A stretch of 64,000 nucleotides of DNA from assembly GCA_003550325.1 (NCBI GenBank), contig QKWP01000345.1, positions 1 to 64,000 on the forward strand. The letters are read 5' to 3'. The DNA is from Gigaspora rosea (lineage: Eukaryota > Glomeromycota > Glomeromycetes > Diversisporales > Gigasporaceae). The notes under the pieces were generated by a model. The model did not search any database. It was not told the DNA's origin and was given only the letters and a program-made list of their open reading frames with translations. Positions 36,553-48,508 of the stretch are shown piece by piece (positions within the stretch are counted from its first letter, which is position 1; each line of letters opens with the position of its first letter). Both the position numbers and the translations under genes were made by a program.

Positions 36553-39440
36553 GTACCTACTATTTTTCTCACAGATACAAATTTTTAGATAATCCTAGGC
36601 ATGATAACAAACTACCTGTTGAACCAGACAATAGTATAGACAAACCCCTTGAACATTATCCCTTAAATTTAATATTTACCCCTGTATATAGTATCGATAC
36701 CCTTATCCTCTATGAAGAATATACTTTGACCCCAACTATGTCACTAAACACAGGTCTTCTTGCTGCAGACCAAGGACTAAAATTTAGACATTTACTTGAG
36801 AAATTCGCTAATATTTTCGCAACAGATATTAATGAATTAGAAAGAACTGACTTAGTTTTTTATCGTATTTTTACAGAAAATGTACCATCTATTCGCTCTA
36901 GACCTTATTCTATACCTCCAAGTGAACAGACATTAATTAAAGAAGAAATCCAATGAATGATGTAACATAAACTTATCTGATCTTCAAATAGTCCCTGAAC
37001 TTCACCTGTTGTCCTAGTCAAGAAGAAAATGGCAAATTACGCTTTTGTGTAGACTACTGGAAACTTAACAACGTTACTAAAAAGGATGCATACACTCTAG
37101 CTCATATTGATGAAATGTTAAATACCCTTGCTGGATCGCATTGGTTTTCTACTTTGAATCTTGCAAGTGGATATTGGCAAGTAGCTATGCACCCTCGTGA
37201 TAAAGAAAAGACTGCATTCGTAACCCACTATGGAACTTACAAGTTCAATGTGATGCCTTTTGGACTTTGTAATGCGCTTGCTACATTCCAAAGACTAATG
37301 GATCGAGTATATGAAGGAATTGCTTGGAAATTTGTAGTAGTGTACTTCGATAATACCATAGTATATTCCTGAAAATTCGATGACCACCTGAAGCACTTGA
37401 ATGAAGTGTTTCGAAGAATCAAGCAAGCTGTATTATGACTTAATATTGAGAAATATAACTTTTGGATGCAACGACTATCCTTCTTAGGACATATAATTGC
37501 ACCTAGTGGGATGGCTCCTGACCCTACAAAAATTGAAGCCATACAAAAGATTCAACTACTACAGAATATAACCCAACTTTGCTCATTCTTAGGATTAGCT
37601 AGATATTATAGACAATTTATCCAAAACTTCTCTGCTATTGCTAAACCATTGAATCGATTATCACAAAAAGATGAACCATACCAATAGACCCATATTTAAC
37701 GAGAAGCTTTTGATGAATTAAAAGACTGACTTACTGCTGCACCTATATTAGCCTTCTCTAATTTCAGAAAGACCTTTATCTTGGCCACTGATGCTTCTTA
37801 CTATGGATTTGGTGCTACCCTTAGTCAATTGGACCTAAACTATAATAACCACACCATTGCCTATGCAAGCAAAAGTCTACAAAAAGAAGAAATAAACTAC
37901 GGTGTAACCGAACTAGAATGTGCTGCTGTAGTATGGGCAATCGAACATTTTTATAAATATTTAGATGCTACTAAGTACATTTTAGTTACACCATTCAGCA
38001 TTAAAATAGTTATGTACTGCTGAATCTAAAGAAGATGGATTCTTAAACTCCAACCTTATAACTTTGAAATCTATCACAAACACGAAAGGATTTACTCTAA
38101 TGTTGATGCACTATCATGCCTACCATCCCAGACAATTAAACCTTCTAAATCATGAATTTAAATCGATATAATCAACTTTATAATTATCTAGAATCAGACA
38201 AGTTACCAGACAAATTCACAGACAATGAGAAGAAACAATTAATCAACCAGGCTTGATATTTTGAAATTAGACATAACCTCTTATATAAAAAGAACCAAAA
38301 AAATCCAGAACATCTCTTTCAAGTTATTAAATGAACAGAAGTATAACTGATCCTATACATAATGCATAAACACTCTACTGCTAGACATTTGAGAACTGAT
38401 GCTATGTACTATAAAATAGCTGAACGATATAATGGGATCAAATGTATTGAGATGCCTAAGAATATGTAAAGACTTGTGAAACATGCCAAAAGAGACTTTA
38501 AGAACAAAGAAAAGAACTCTCCACCCTATTCAAATAGAACGTGCTTTTGAGAGAATGGGAATTGACCTTGTCGAACCCCTACCAATAACCACTTGAACCA
38601 ATCGCTATATCATTATTGCTACTGACTATCTAACAAGATGGCCGGAAGCCAAAACTGTCCCCGATGCTGGAGCTAATACTCTTTCTCAATTTATTTTTGA
38701 AGAAATTATTTGTAGACATGGAACCCCAAAGATTATACTTTCTGAGCAAGAAAAAAACTTTATTAGCGAAACTATACAGATATTATGCAAAAAGTTTCTT
38801 ATTAAACATAAATTCTCTTCACCATACCACCCACAGACAAATGGAATAGTTGAAAGATTTAATTGAACATTATGTGAATCTCTCACAAAAGTAAAAAAAA
38901 TGGATAACTAAGATTTACACATACCTGCTGTTCTCTTAGCTTATCGAACAAAGAGATATGCTACTACTGGATATACTCTGTTTTAGTTAGTTTATGGATG
39001 ACAAGCCACACTACCCATAGAAGCACTTATCCCTGTATATCCTAAAGAAAATGAAGATACAGAAATAAATATACAAGACAGTATATTACAACGAGCTTAT
39101 GAGTTAATAGAAAAATTACCAACTATACAAGAAGAAGCCCATGAAAATACCAGAAAATCACAAGAGAAACAGAAAACATACTTCAATAAAAAGATAAAGC
39201 TGAAACCTTCGAAATTGAAGACAAAGTATAAATACAATGAAAAAATTAGAAATGTCTCGCTTTGCAAAATTTGAAGATAAAAGAATTGGACCCTTTATAA
39301 TCCAAAAAAAATTAAACAATGGTGCTTATAAACTTCGAGATATGAAAGGAAAAACCTTACAGAAATATTATAATAGCAACAGACTTGCTAAATATTATAA
39401 GAAACAGACATGGGAACCTATAATTGTAATTGAAAATTAG
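36553..39440 (+). pseudogene. gypsy pol remnant: RT, RNase H, integrase
   Basis: Near 36890 RSRPYSIPPSEQ precedes the reverse transcriptase (about 36990-37690). RT motifs: HWFSTLNLASGYWQV, then MPFGLCNALATFQ, then VVYFDNTIVYS, where the second Asp of the usual YxDD is Asn (37352-37354). Next come LGHIIAPSGM and LGLARYYRQFI. RNase H: ATDASYYGFGATLSQ and ELECAAVVWAIEHF (37780-37960). Integrase: CETCQKR zinc-binding half (about 38470), then MGIDLV, IIIATDYLTRWPEA, SPYHPQTNGIVERFN and LAYRTKRYATTGYT. The C-terminal part is GPFIIQKKLNNGAYKLRD, ending at 39440. No protease was recognised. Many stops, mostly TGA where family members have Arg, plus frameshifts near 37030, 38030 and 38510. Confidence 0.9.
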
Positions 39441-39539
39441 AAATTTCTGAAAGAAATTTATTGTGAAAGGGAGTGATAATTGTGTAAAACTTTGTATACA
39501 GCTCCATGAAAATCATTGTATTACTCTAACATTTATATA

Positions 39540-40277
39540 ATGCATACTTCGATTGAAATTTCCTGAAAATATTTTCAAAACCCCAAAATAGAATCTATCA
39601 CCCTACAACCCAATACCATACTCACTCTTTTAAACTTTCTTCTTATTTGGAAACAAGATCCTGCCACCCAATACAATTTAGAAAGTTTTAGTCAAAATGT
39701 AATTCTATGGAATGACCAATATCCAGAACAAGTAATTGATGTTACCCCAAAAGAAGAAACAAAACCTCTTGTCAAACTTAATAAATTACTGTGACCATTT
39801 GATGAAGATATAGAAGCTCTCTTATCCGAAGAACTGACTAAGAAACCTAAGGCAATAACTCCATTGCTAAAAGACTTGACTCAGACTCTTAACCCACAAA
39901 AGGCTACTTGAACTAATCCTTTCCTTCGAGAAACATAGACCGAACAAGTTGATAAAATCCTACAAAACTTATCTAAATTCAAACTATCCTGACGTGAACG
40001 AATACAGGCCATTGAAGCCCATTATCATTTAGGAACTATAATAGAGAAACAGACTGAACAAAGAACCCAGATCAGAGAACAAATTCAAAAAGTAAAAGGA
40101 GACTGAAAAACCCAAGATATTTGGAAAGGTGCTCAAAGAATCAGAAAAATCTTTATGATTTGTCCAAAGGACTTTCTGTACCAAACTACTTATCTTTCCA
40201 TGACCCAAATAACTAAATTGAAGGATGAGGATTATATAGTTCTATTAAAAGAATTAGAGAAAAAATTTATAGAGTAA
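39540..40277 (+). pseudogene. Third ORF of the gypsy element (about 245 codons)
   Basis: One frame runs from ATG 39540 to TAA 40277, broken only by five TGA and one TAG. The deduced protein is hydrophilic and helical, e.g. EALLSEELTKKPKAITPLLK and HYHLGTIIEKQTEQRTQIRE, without membrane spans or a known domain. It lies between pol and the LTR, where some Ty3 elements carry an extra gene. Function unknown. The absence of frameshifts over 738 bp suggests it was a real gene recently. Confidence 0.6.
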
Positions 40278-40298
40278 ATTTTCTTAAGAGGATGGAAA

Positions 40299-40900
40299 TG
40301 TTATAGAACGATAGTTATTATTTTATTATTTTATTTTATTTTATTGTTTATTATAATTTTGTATTATTTTATTATTATCTTGAGAAGTTGGATATTTAGA
40401 ATCGTCATACCGTTTATAATACTTATACCGCTTATAATGCTTATATTGCTTATAACACTTATACCACTTATAACGCTTATACTACTTATAACGATTATAC
40501 TACTTATAACGCTTATAACGCTTATATCGCTTATAACGCTTATACTGCTTATAACACTTATACCGCTTATAACACTTATAATACTTATACTGTTTATAAT
40601 GCTTATATCGCTTATGTTACTCTTGTAGATTATAATATTTATTATTGTAAACCAACGCTTATAATGCTTATTCTAAAATATATTTAAAGACCCAGAATTT
40701 CCCTTAGTCAAAACTAGACCAAGACACCCAAGACACCCCACTTCTCCTTCTATTTATTATAAATCTTGTACTAGGATTTTTTTAGGAATAGAAACCTAGG
40801 GATAGCACAATCTTAGAATATTAATAAAGAAACTATTTATCTGAATAACACCAAGTTTATTATCAAGTAATAGTAAAATCGATAATTCCTCATTGATACC
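40299..40900 (+). repeat. 3' LTR (right end uncertain)
   Basis: Starts TG right after a purine tract. Holds a 9-bp minisatellite, a TATA-like TATATTTAAAG near 40678 and AATAAA near 40830. With no 5' LTR in the window the exact right end cannot be defined. Confidence 0.6.
40395..40625 (+). repeat. CTTATAACG 9-bp minisatellite
   Basis: More than 20 units of CTTATAACG and variants (CTTATACCG, CTTATACTG). The hydrophobic Ile-Thr-Leu ORF over it is a repeat artefact. Confidence 0.9.
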
Positions 40901-41750
40901 ACATGAACTGCCCTTAGAGAAGAGTATAATTTCTGACAGACTAAGGAATTATACCTACTTCTTGGACACCGTTATAAACTGATAAAGGATCCCTGTAGCT
41001 ATGTCGTTGTTATAGTAAGTAGTAAAAGAAGGCCTCCCTACTGTAACAAAAGAAACTGCAAATTGAATTTACGATCTTTACACTAATATCCAATCCAACG
41101 TAGAAAGTAGTTGTATATATAACACGAACAGACACAGCATCTGTAAATTTTGTGATAATTCTGTGTTGTCCATATATTACATCAGTTGTGATTTGGTCAC
41201 TATACAATAAAGAATTTATCAAACCTTTAAACTATTATAAGTTTACAGTTTAATAAATAAATATTGATGTACATATTTTAAATACAAGTTTTAAGTCTTG
41301 AATTAATGAAATGTGAAAAAATTATTACATTTAAAATAGATTCATATAAGATATATAAGATGAAAATTATTGACTTTTCTCAACTACTTATGATGTTACT
41401 TTGTGTTTTCAGTACCAAACCGGCCAGCTTATCCAACAATTTGCTTAATCTAAGGAATAGAAATATATTGTACACCTATTTTATCATATTTGTTTAATAT
41501 TTCTAAATATAACATATGTTCAATAGAATTAATATAAAATCATGTCATATATAACAAAAGATATAAAAATTGAAATTAAACAAAAAAAGGGTTTTATACA
41601 AATTCAACCTATTCCAATAGCAACACCTACAACTAGAATATCAAACCCACTATATTAGGATCATTAAATGACTTGGCTTTTTGTGACTGAGTTTCTAAAT
41701 AAAGATTTTTGACATTGATAAGGGGCATGCCATTTATTACATGATATTTT
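40901..41750. other. Intergenic DNA beyond the gypsy element
   Basis: No gene can be supported. A 70-codon minus-strand ORF (41010-41222) has FTDAVSVRVIYTTTFYVGLD but no identifiable partner exons. Confidence 0.4.
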
Positions 41751-41950
41751 TTACTTAGTAGCTACTCCTACATTAGCAAATTTATAGTAGCGCAATCTTT
41801 TAAAAGATCTTGTGAATCTGCAAAATCTTTCGAAAGATTTCATATATACAATATATTTCAAAATATTTTGTAAAATATTTCGAAATATTTTAGCTATTGA
41901 AATATTTCTGAAATATTTCGAAAGTGAATTCGAAATATTTTTCAAAATGT
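41751..41950. repeat. AATATTTCG palindromic simple repeat
   Basis: Alternating AAATATTTCGAAATATTT words and TTCTTTCGAAAGATTT-like words. The same type recurs at 43790-43980 and 62550-62610. The short ORFs on either strand mirror each other because the repeat is self-complementary. Confidence 0.8.
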
Positions 41951-42239
41951 TTTTTTGAGGACCTGGCTGGATCAGTAGATATGTAAGCTAGGTTATACCA
42001 AGAACACTTGGACTATATTTTCAAAATACTTCAAAATTTTGTATAATATATTAAAATTAATTAAAAAATCTATATTACAAAATCAGATTAGATCTTTTGT
42101 TTATAAATTAAATCTTCTATTAGTTTTACATTTTGATTTTTTTTTTTTGTTTTCATTTTGTTTTTTTTTTATTTTCGCTTTTTTTTGCTTTCATTTCATT
42201 TTTTTATTTATTTTATTTTATTTTCACATTTTACAAGAA

Positions 42240-43440
42240 CACTAACCCTTTGCAAAAAACCAACAACTTTTTGGCACTTTGCAAGAACACCAATTTGATT
42301 ATGCATATCAACTCAGACTTCCAACACTTTGCAAGAAAACACAACTAATTTCACTAGCAATTTCTAAATTTTTAAGAATGCAAGGTTTTGCAAGTTTTTG
42401 CAAGTTTTTGCACATTTTTACAAATTTTTGCAAGGTTTGCTTTATTTATTTTTTTCGTTTCATGTTTTTTGTTTTTGTTTTTTTGTTTAATTTTTAAATT
42501 TTTTTATTATTTTATTTTATTCTGGCACTTTGCAAAAACAGAATCCTTACGTCCTCAAAAAAATAGATTTTTTTAGCACTTGCGACTTTTTTTGCATTTT
42601 GCAAGATCATTTACCTAGCTTTCACAATTTTGGAATTTGCAAGAATACAACTTTTACTTCAGAGAAATGAAGATTTGGGCTTCGTTTATTTTTTTATTAG
42701 TTTTTTTTTTTTAACTTATTTTTTTTAATTTTTTTATTTTATTTATTCTGGACTTCTTTAACACTTTGCGACTTTTCTGGCACTTTACAAGAATACTAGT
42801 TTTAACTTCACTGGCTCATACAAGATTTCTCCGGGAGTACCAACACTTCTGGAAAATAAAGTGAAACCTTGCAAAAACTTTGCAAATACTTGAACTAAGA
42901 TTATAGCTAAAACAAAAGAAATAGCCAAAGTAAAGACGATAAAAAACAAAGAAGCAAAGATAATAGCTAACTGCGAGGGTGAATGAAAATAAGTGAAAAC
43001 TTGCAAATACTTGCAAATACTTGTGAATACTTGCAAAAACTTGCAAAAACTTGTGTTCTTTTTTTTTATTTTTTTTTTACTTTTTTACTATTTTTAGAAA
43101 GTATTTAGAAAAAGAAAATAAACGAAGGTTATAGCCAAAACAAAAAAAATAGCCAAAGCAAAGACAATAAAAAACAAAGAAGCAAAGATAATAGCTAACT
43201 GCAAGGGTGAATGAAAATATACAAAACTTGCAAATACTTGCAAATACTTGCGAAAACTTGCATTTTTTTTTATTTTTTTTGTTCTTTTTTTTTTATTTTT
43301 TTATTTTGCTTTTTTACTATTTTTAGAAAGTATTTAGAAAAAGTGATCAAAATAAAGGTTAAAGCCAAAACAAAAGAAATAGCCAAAGTGAAGATGATAA
43401 AAACAAAAAGCGAAGATAATAGCTAACTGCAGAAGTGAGC
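42240..43440. repeat. TTGCAAG-rich tandem and inverted repeat region
   Basis: Left part (42240-42620) has TTTTTGCAAG and GGCACTTTGCAAG words. Right part (42840-43440) has ACTTGCAAAT words and about three direct copies of a 190-200 bp unit containing GAAATAGCCAAAG and GATAATAGCTAACTGC. The two parts are partly inverted to each other. Poly-T runs give false hydrophobic ORFs. Confidence 0.7.
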
Positions 43441-43779
43441 AAAAATAAGCATATAGGGCTAGTTTTTTGTATATAGTATTAGAATTAGATGCGACAAAGT
43501 GCGAAAGTAGTTTAATAATATAAAAATAATACTGTATAATAATGTAATATATAATAAAATATGTAATATTAATTAAAAATATATATTTAATAAATGTAAA
43601 ATATAATATATAATAATAATAAATAAATAAATATAAAATTTGATATTAAATGTGAAAATTTAAAAAATTTTAAAAATATACAAAATATTGTGAAATATTG
43701 TAAAAAACTGCAGATTTACATGATTATATGCAAAATATTACCTCTTGCAACCCCGAAATAAAATAATTAAATTGAGGGT

Positions 43780-43990
43780 TGAATTGTTTTATTTGGCCTA
43801 TTTCACAATATTTCGCAATATATTTCGCAATATTTCGCAACATATTTCGAAATATTTCGAAAGAAATGCATACCAAAATTTTTTGAAAGATTGTGATTCT
43901 TTCGAAAGATTTCACGTCAATTGCAATTCTTTCGAAAAATTTCAGTATGCAATTTCTTTCAAAAGATTTTGTATATTTATTTTACTGATG
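43780..43990. repeat. AATATTTCG / CTTTCGAAAG repeat
   Basis: Second block of the self-complementary ATTTCGAAAT repeat described at 41751. Confidence 0.8.
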
Positions 43991-44207
43991 TATCCATATA
44001 GGGTATGATCACTTTATCTAATTCTGATTGATTAATATAATATATAGACGTAATCACCATATATCTATGGTAAAATCACGTGATAAATGGCATGCCCTAA
44101 GTATATCACCAATAATAAGTAAAAATAATAATATTGTAAACATTGTATTAACACACACAATGTGGCAGACTACTATATGCAGCTGCACAATAAAGGCTTC
44201 AGTCTTA

Positions 44208-44400
44208 TGCTTTAGACTGAATATTAATTTTCTGAAAAAAGTTACTATACAATTGTACGCTGACTCGAAATTCTTAACACTCTCTAGTATTAAGTGGTGA
44301 ATTCTTGACTCTACTATATTCAATCTAGTGGATGAATAAAATCTTATTTATAAGAGACTAAATGCTGACTTAGTTGGTTTATTAAAAGAACTCTAGATTA
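44208..44400 (+). pseudogene. Possible retrotransposon RNase H remnant
   Basis: One frame reads KKVTIQLYADSKFLTLSSIK, a stop, then ILDSTIFNLVDE, a stop, then KRLNADLVGLLKEL. The order (ADSK, later KRLNxDL, LLKEL) resembles the RNase H end of copia-type polyproteins. Short and broken, so weak. Confidence 0.3.
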
Positions 44401-44529
44401 AGTTTACCTATTTGTTAGTGTTACAAATTCTTAATAATGATATAATCTTATAAATCAAAAAAAAAAAATATAAAATTGATTTACAAGTTTTTTATTAATT
44501 ATAGGTTTGTGTTAGGGTCAGTAAAAAAA

Positions 44530-45210
44530 CTTTTTTCTATATTAAATTGTATTTTGATATAGCCAGAAGAAACTTGATGACTGCTAAAATCTTTAATTGT
44601 TTCTCAGGCCCAAACTACTATAAATTCTGGTTGTATTATTGTATTTTTTTTCTAAAGTTATAGCAGAAGAGTTCTTATTACCAATATTATTTTGTTTTTC
44701 TTTTTTCTTTTTTTTGCTGCTTTTTTTGCAATTAGAGCATCTAAAGCCAGAATTGAGCTTTTATTATTGTTTAAATAAACAATACAATGTAAAAAACCTG
44801 GTTGCACTTATAACGTCGTACATTCCAACAATAATCATCTAATAAAGAGCTAATAGTTTGATATGTATCAGATCCTAAAAAAATACACTTATAGGCTCTT
44901 CTATGAACAAATACACATGTTAAATATTGTCTAAAAAGCCCTAAATTTGACCCTCTATTTAAGGAAATTTGATTAATTGTTTGCCAGTCTTTTGAAAAGC
45001 AAGAGGAAGCTATTTGTAAATAGCATGTACTTACTTTTCTTTCCATTCATTAATAGCATTTTCTAGTAGAATATAAAATTGAATAGGAGGTATATTATAA
45101 TTACTATGCTTGGCATTTTTATGTTGTGAAAGCCCTGCTACAGATTTGTACCATTTTTTTTTTTTACAAATAGTACATTCAAAAGGGTTTTTATACTTTG
45201 ATCGAGGCAT
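44530..45210 (-). pseudogene. C2H2-type zinc-finger gene remnant
   Basis: Starting at ATG 45210 the minus strand encodes MPRSKYKNPFECTICKKKKW, then YKSVAGLSQHKNAKH, a C-x2-C...H-x4-H finger, then a helical FYILLENAINEWKE. A GTAAGT donor follows at 45034. Further down, frames read LNRGSNLGLFRQYLTCVF with SDTYQTISSLLDD (about 44850-44990), a Lys-rich stretch (about 44700), and IVVWA-stop-ETIKDFSSHQVSSGY (about 44540-44640). The parts keep one order and strand, but stops and frame changes separate them. I do not know the full protein; a transposon-derived or regulatory gene is possible. Confidence 0.5.
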
Positions 45211-45219
45211 TAAAAAGAG

Positions 45220-46590
45220 TTTATTATTTACAAATAAAAATATTATTATTATGTATATATATAAATAAGTAAATTCTTGTTATAGCCTTTATTGTCTTTA
45301 CTTACTTGTATGTGATTTCATTCATTGGTTACCTGGGTGGGTTCATTGGTTTGACATTTGGATTTATTATAAAATTTTTAATTTTTGGTGACAAAAATGA
45401 CATTTGTAGTGCTAATATGCAATGTCATCAGTATCAATTATAAATTTTGGGTTACAAATTTTAAAAAAATCAATATTTCAGCTAATATATATAGACAGAT
45501 CAAATTTAGAAGTTATAGCTTTAATATTTTTATATTATCTTATATAAATATATAAAGTTTTTCACTATGCTCCAGACAATTATTTCTTTTATTTTCTAAA
45601 TTTTTTAAAAAATTAAACAAATAGAAATAGAAGTTTGATTAATATAATAGCCAATATAGTAGCTATGATTCCAGTTTATATTTAGAAATTTTTGGTATAT
45701 TATATTTTAATTTTTATGTTTATAATTTTTACTTTATCTCTCTTTGTAAATACTAAAAAATAAAATTAAATGAAGTTTCAATTGCAAACAGTCTTACTAA
45801 AATCTTTACAATTCAATTTTATTTGAACAATACATTGTTTGTATGAACCATATTCAATCTAATCTTTAAATTTTTGCACTATATAATTCTATTTTCTATA
45901 TTTTCAAAGCTTCTAACTCTTTTTTTTAAAAGTACAAAATTTCAATATATTGCTTATCTATTGTAATAAGGCTACAAACTTTATTTTAATTTGATTTTAT
46001 TATATATCATTTTACTAATTTGCTAAATATGAATTTTAGTAAATTTTATATAAAAATTGGTAGTTTTTTCTTTAGAAAAATTTATAAATAATGGCCTAAA
46101 ATTAAAGTAATTATAGATAAAGATTCAAAATAAAAATAATTACTAATAGAGGTCCAACATTTGAAAATTATAACAAATAGGGCCCAAACTAATTCTGTGC
46201 TTTAAAAATATAGGGTATAGCTTAAGTTCTATGGCTTAATAACTCAAATAATAATCAATCTTGCATTATCTTAATTAAACAAGCAGAATAGCCATAAAGG
46301 CAATTGTAAAAAAACAACATCTTAAAACTAGATTATTGTAGTAAATATAATAAAAAAGGGCATAATTCTTGTATATACAGTTAAAGACACAGAAATAAAA
46401 ACTAGAGTGTAATTATGCTATTAAACTAGTATAATAACATTATAAGATAGCTGCGCAGCATATGATGCCACGCAAAACCAGTACGATCAGCATTTGTATA
46501 TTTTTTTAGAGTTTTTTTTCATGCATATTTGTTATTTTAGTATTAGAAAGAGTTTTTGGATTGAATTGATTAGGTAGGAATTGGATCTAT
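45220..46590. other. AT-rich intergenic DNA
   Basis: No gene. A short GC hairpin (TAGCTGCGCAGCATA, about 46448) followed by CGCAAAACCAG is a fragment of the long-TIR element at 47346-48508. Confidence 0.5.
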
Positions 46591-46772
46591 ATAGAAATTA
46601 TTGTCCAGTTTTGGTCCAAAGTAGCAGATTCTAGGCTGCAGTTTCACATATAATTGTTAGTGTGTTTGCATATATGGCGAGAGTACTTTTAAGTCATAGA
46701 AGTTATACCAATGTTCTAATCACCAACTCGCTAAATCTAAATGTCTCTTTCAACTAAACCATTGTAGTTATA

Positions 46773-47114
46773 TGGGGTGTCTTCAATTAAAAGGGCCCAT
46801 TTTTATATTTTTTTGAAAAATGAGTTTTCGTTAAATTAATATAAATTTTGATATGATTGACTTTTTTTAATTATAAATGAAAGTTGAATTACATAATAAA
46901 AAATCAAAATAATGTAAAAAGAAAAATTACATAAGGCTGCGTAGAGCCAACATGTCACGAGTTTACCCAATAGTCACCTGTTATCTTTAACCAATCAATA
47001 TCATGAATTTTGATTGATTCCGGATCAGTCCAAAAATCAAACCAAATAATTAAACTCAAATATCTCAAAATAAAATATATGTAAAAATGGGCCTTTTTAA
47101 TTGAAGACACTCCA
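46773..47114. mobile_element. MITE family A, copy 2 (342 bp)
   Basis: Homologous to 13286-13608 through the interior, with inverted ends TGGGGTGTCTTCAATTAAAA / TGGAGTGTCTTCAATTAAAA and TA on both sides. The terminal sequence differs from copy 1 in both arms in a matched way. Confidence 0.85.
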
Positions 47115-47159
47115 TATGGTGTATTGTCTTGTGAAGTTAATTATTCGTTGTAATCTAGT

Positions 47160-47335
47160 ATTAGGGTGCAGGAAAGGTCGGGGTTGACCTGTAATTTCGC
47201 GGGTTGGGTCGGGTTTAGACACGAGTCGGGTTCAAATTATAGACCCGTTATAAATTGGGTCGGGTTTATTAAAGTACCGGGTCGGGTTTGGGTTTCTGTT
47301 CATTGACCTGTAAAACCTGATCAAACCTGATATAA
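47160..47335. repeat. GGGTCGGGTTT low-complexity arm
   Basis: Repeated GGGTCGGGTTT words starting AGGGTGCAGG. An inverted counterpart at about 48590-48745 ends CCCGCACTCTA. The two arms flank the long-TIR element, so they may be the ends of one larger element into which it inserted. Confidence 0.5.
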
Positions 47336-47345
47336 TTGTAAAAAA

Positions 47346-48508
47346 TTAGGTAGCTGCGCAATGCAGTCGCGCTAAAACCAGGAATGTTATATATATAAGT
47401 ACATCTTAAAAGTAAAAGTTTTTTTTAAATAGAACATATTATTTACATTATCTGTTTTCTTTTTAATGATAAATATAGATCGTATAAGTACTATTTATAC
47501 ACCAAATAGACTCGATTATGCTAAGTAAAAAATAAATCAGTTACTGGATGGTTCGCATCCAATAACAGCAGATCGGGTTTTGAATTTAATGCACTCGCAA
47601 CTTGAGCCACTTCGTGGTCCAGGTTAATACATTAATTCAAAAACAGATGCTTTTTAATGTGTCATGTAAAAATGATCACCCTAAAACCGTTAAAAAAAAT
47701 TAAAAAATTAAAAAATTATTAATAATTAAAAAGCGAATAAAAATGAAGTAATATATGCTCGCCTAAATATTAAATGCTAGATATTAAATGCTAGCCAAAT
47801 TTTCAGAATGCATCATATATATTTTAATAATTTTTGCGTTCACTGCATAGAAATATCCGCATTTGTTTTCAACAACAGCAGGAATCTGGTCACGTGTTTT
47901 GTCTAATCCAAATCTAATAAGAAGATAATTACCACAATTTTCTTTCAAAAAAACATAAATTTACCTTTTTCCAGGTTACATCAGGTGACACCGGATGAAA
48001 ATAGCTAGGAAAATAGTTACAATTGGTATAAAATAAAAATAAAATTGAAAAAATGGGATAGCAGGTAATGCAAAATGAAAATTCAACTTTGCGTGGCCTT
48101 ATAGATGCGATGCAGTTTTATTTGGCAGTTGAAAGATCCGAAGAATCACAGGCAGGGTAATCATTTTTACATGACAATTAAAAAAGTATCTGGTTTTGAA
48201 TTTAGTGTGCTAACCTGAATCATGAAGAGGCTCAGGTTGCGAGCGCATTAAATTCAAAGCCAGATGCACTATTATTGGATGCGAAACATCTAGTAACAGA
48301 TTTATTTTCTTTTTCATTATAAAAATAACTCACTTAGTTTAATCAAGTCTATTTGGTATATAAATAGTACTTATACGACCTACATTTATCATTAAAAAAA
48401 AATAATAATGAAATAATATATTCTATTTCAGAAAATATTAATTTTAGGAAGTACTTATGTGTATAACCTTCCTGATTTTAGTGCGACTGTTTCATGCAGC
48501 TACTCTAA
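47346..48508. mobile_element. Long-TIR element, 1163 bp
   Basis: Arms of about 330 bp (47346-47680 and 48150-48508) are inverted, starting TTAGGTAGCTGCGCAATGCA and ending with the diverged complement TGCATGAAACAG-type sequence. The middle carries a coding fragment at 47800-48000. No transposase ORF. Confidence 0.75.
47800..48000 (-). pseudogene. Two-exon coding remnant, copy 2
   Basis: Homologue of 31145-31355. The minus strand reads a segment ending TWKK at a GTAAAT donor (47963-47964), a short intron to the acceptor at about 47914, then FGLDKTRDQIPAVVENKCGY. The splice sites are better preserved than in copy 1 but the protein is more diverged. Carried inside the long-TIR element. Confidence 0.5.

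Larger units (their letters stand above)
35786..40900 (+). mobile_element. Decayed Ty3/gypsy LTR retrotransposon, 5' truncated
   Basis: Order on the plus strand: gag-like remnant, pol (RT, RNase H, integrase), a further ORF, a purine tract (40286-40298) and an LTR start (TGTTATAGAACG at 40299). No 5' LTR or primer-binding site was found; the 5' side runs into low-complexity DNA. Every frame is broken by stops and frameshifts. The right boundary is not fixed; 40900 is an estimate from the last LTR-like features. Confidence 0.85.

Noticed and set aside
40344..40628. 94-codon hydrophobic ORF that looks like a membrane protein
   Set aside because: Translation of the 9-bp LTR minisatellite.
41010..41222. 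Possible exon (VIYTTTFYVGLD) of a conserved gene, perhaps poly(A) polymerase C-terminus
   Set aside because: Resemblance is to a few residues only and no adjoining exons could be joined; a protein search would decide.
42039..43426. Several Phe-rich ORFs
   Set aside because: Poly-T and TTGCAAG repeats read in different frames.
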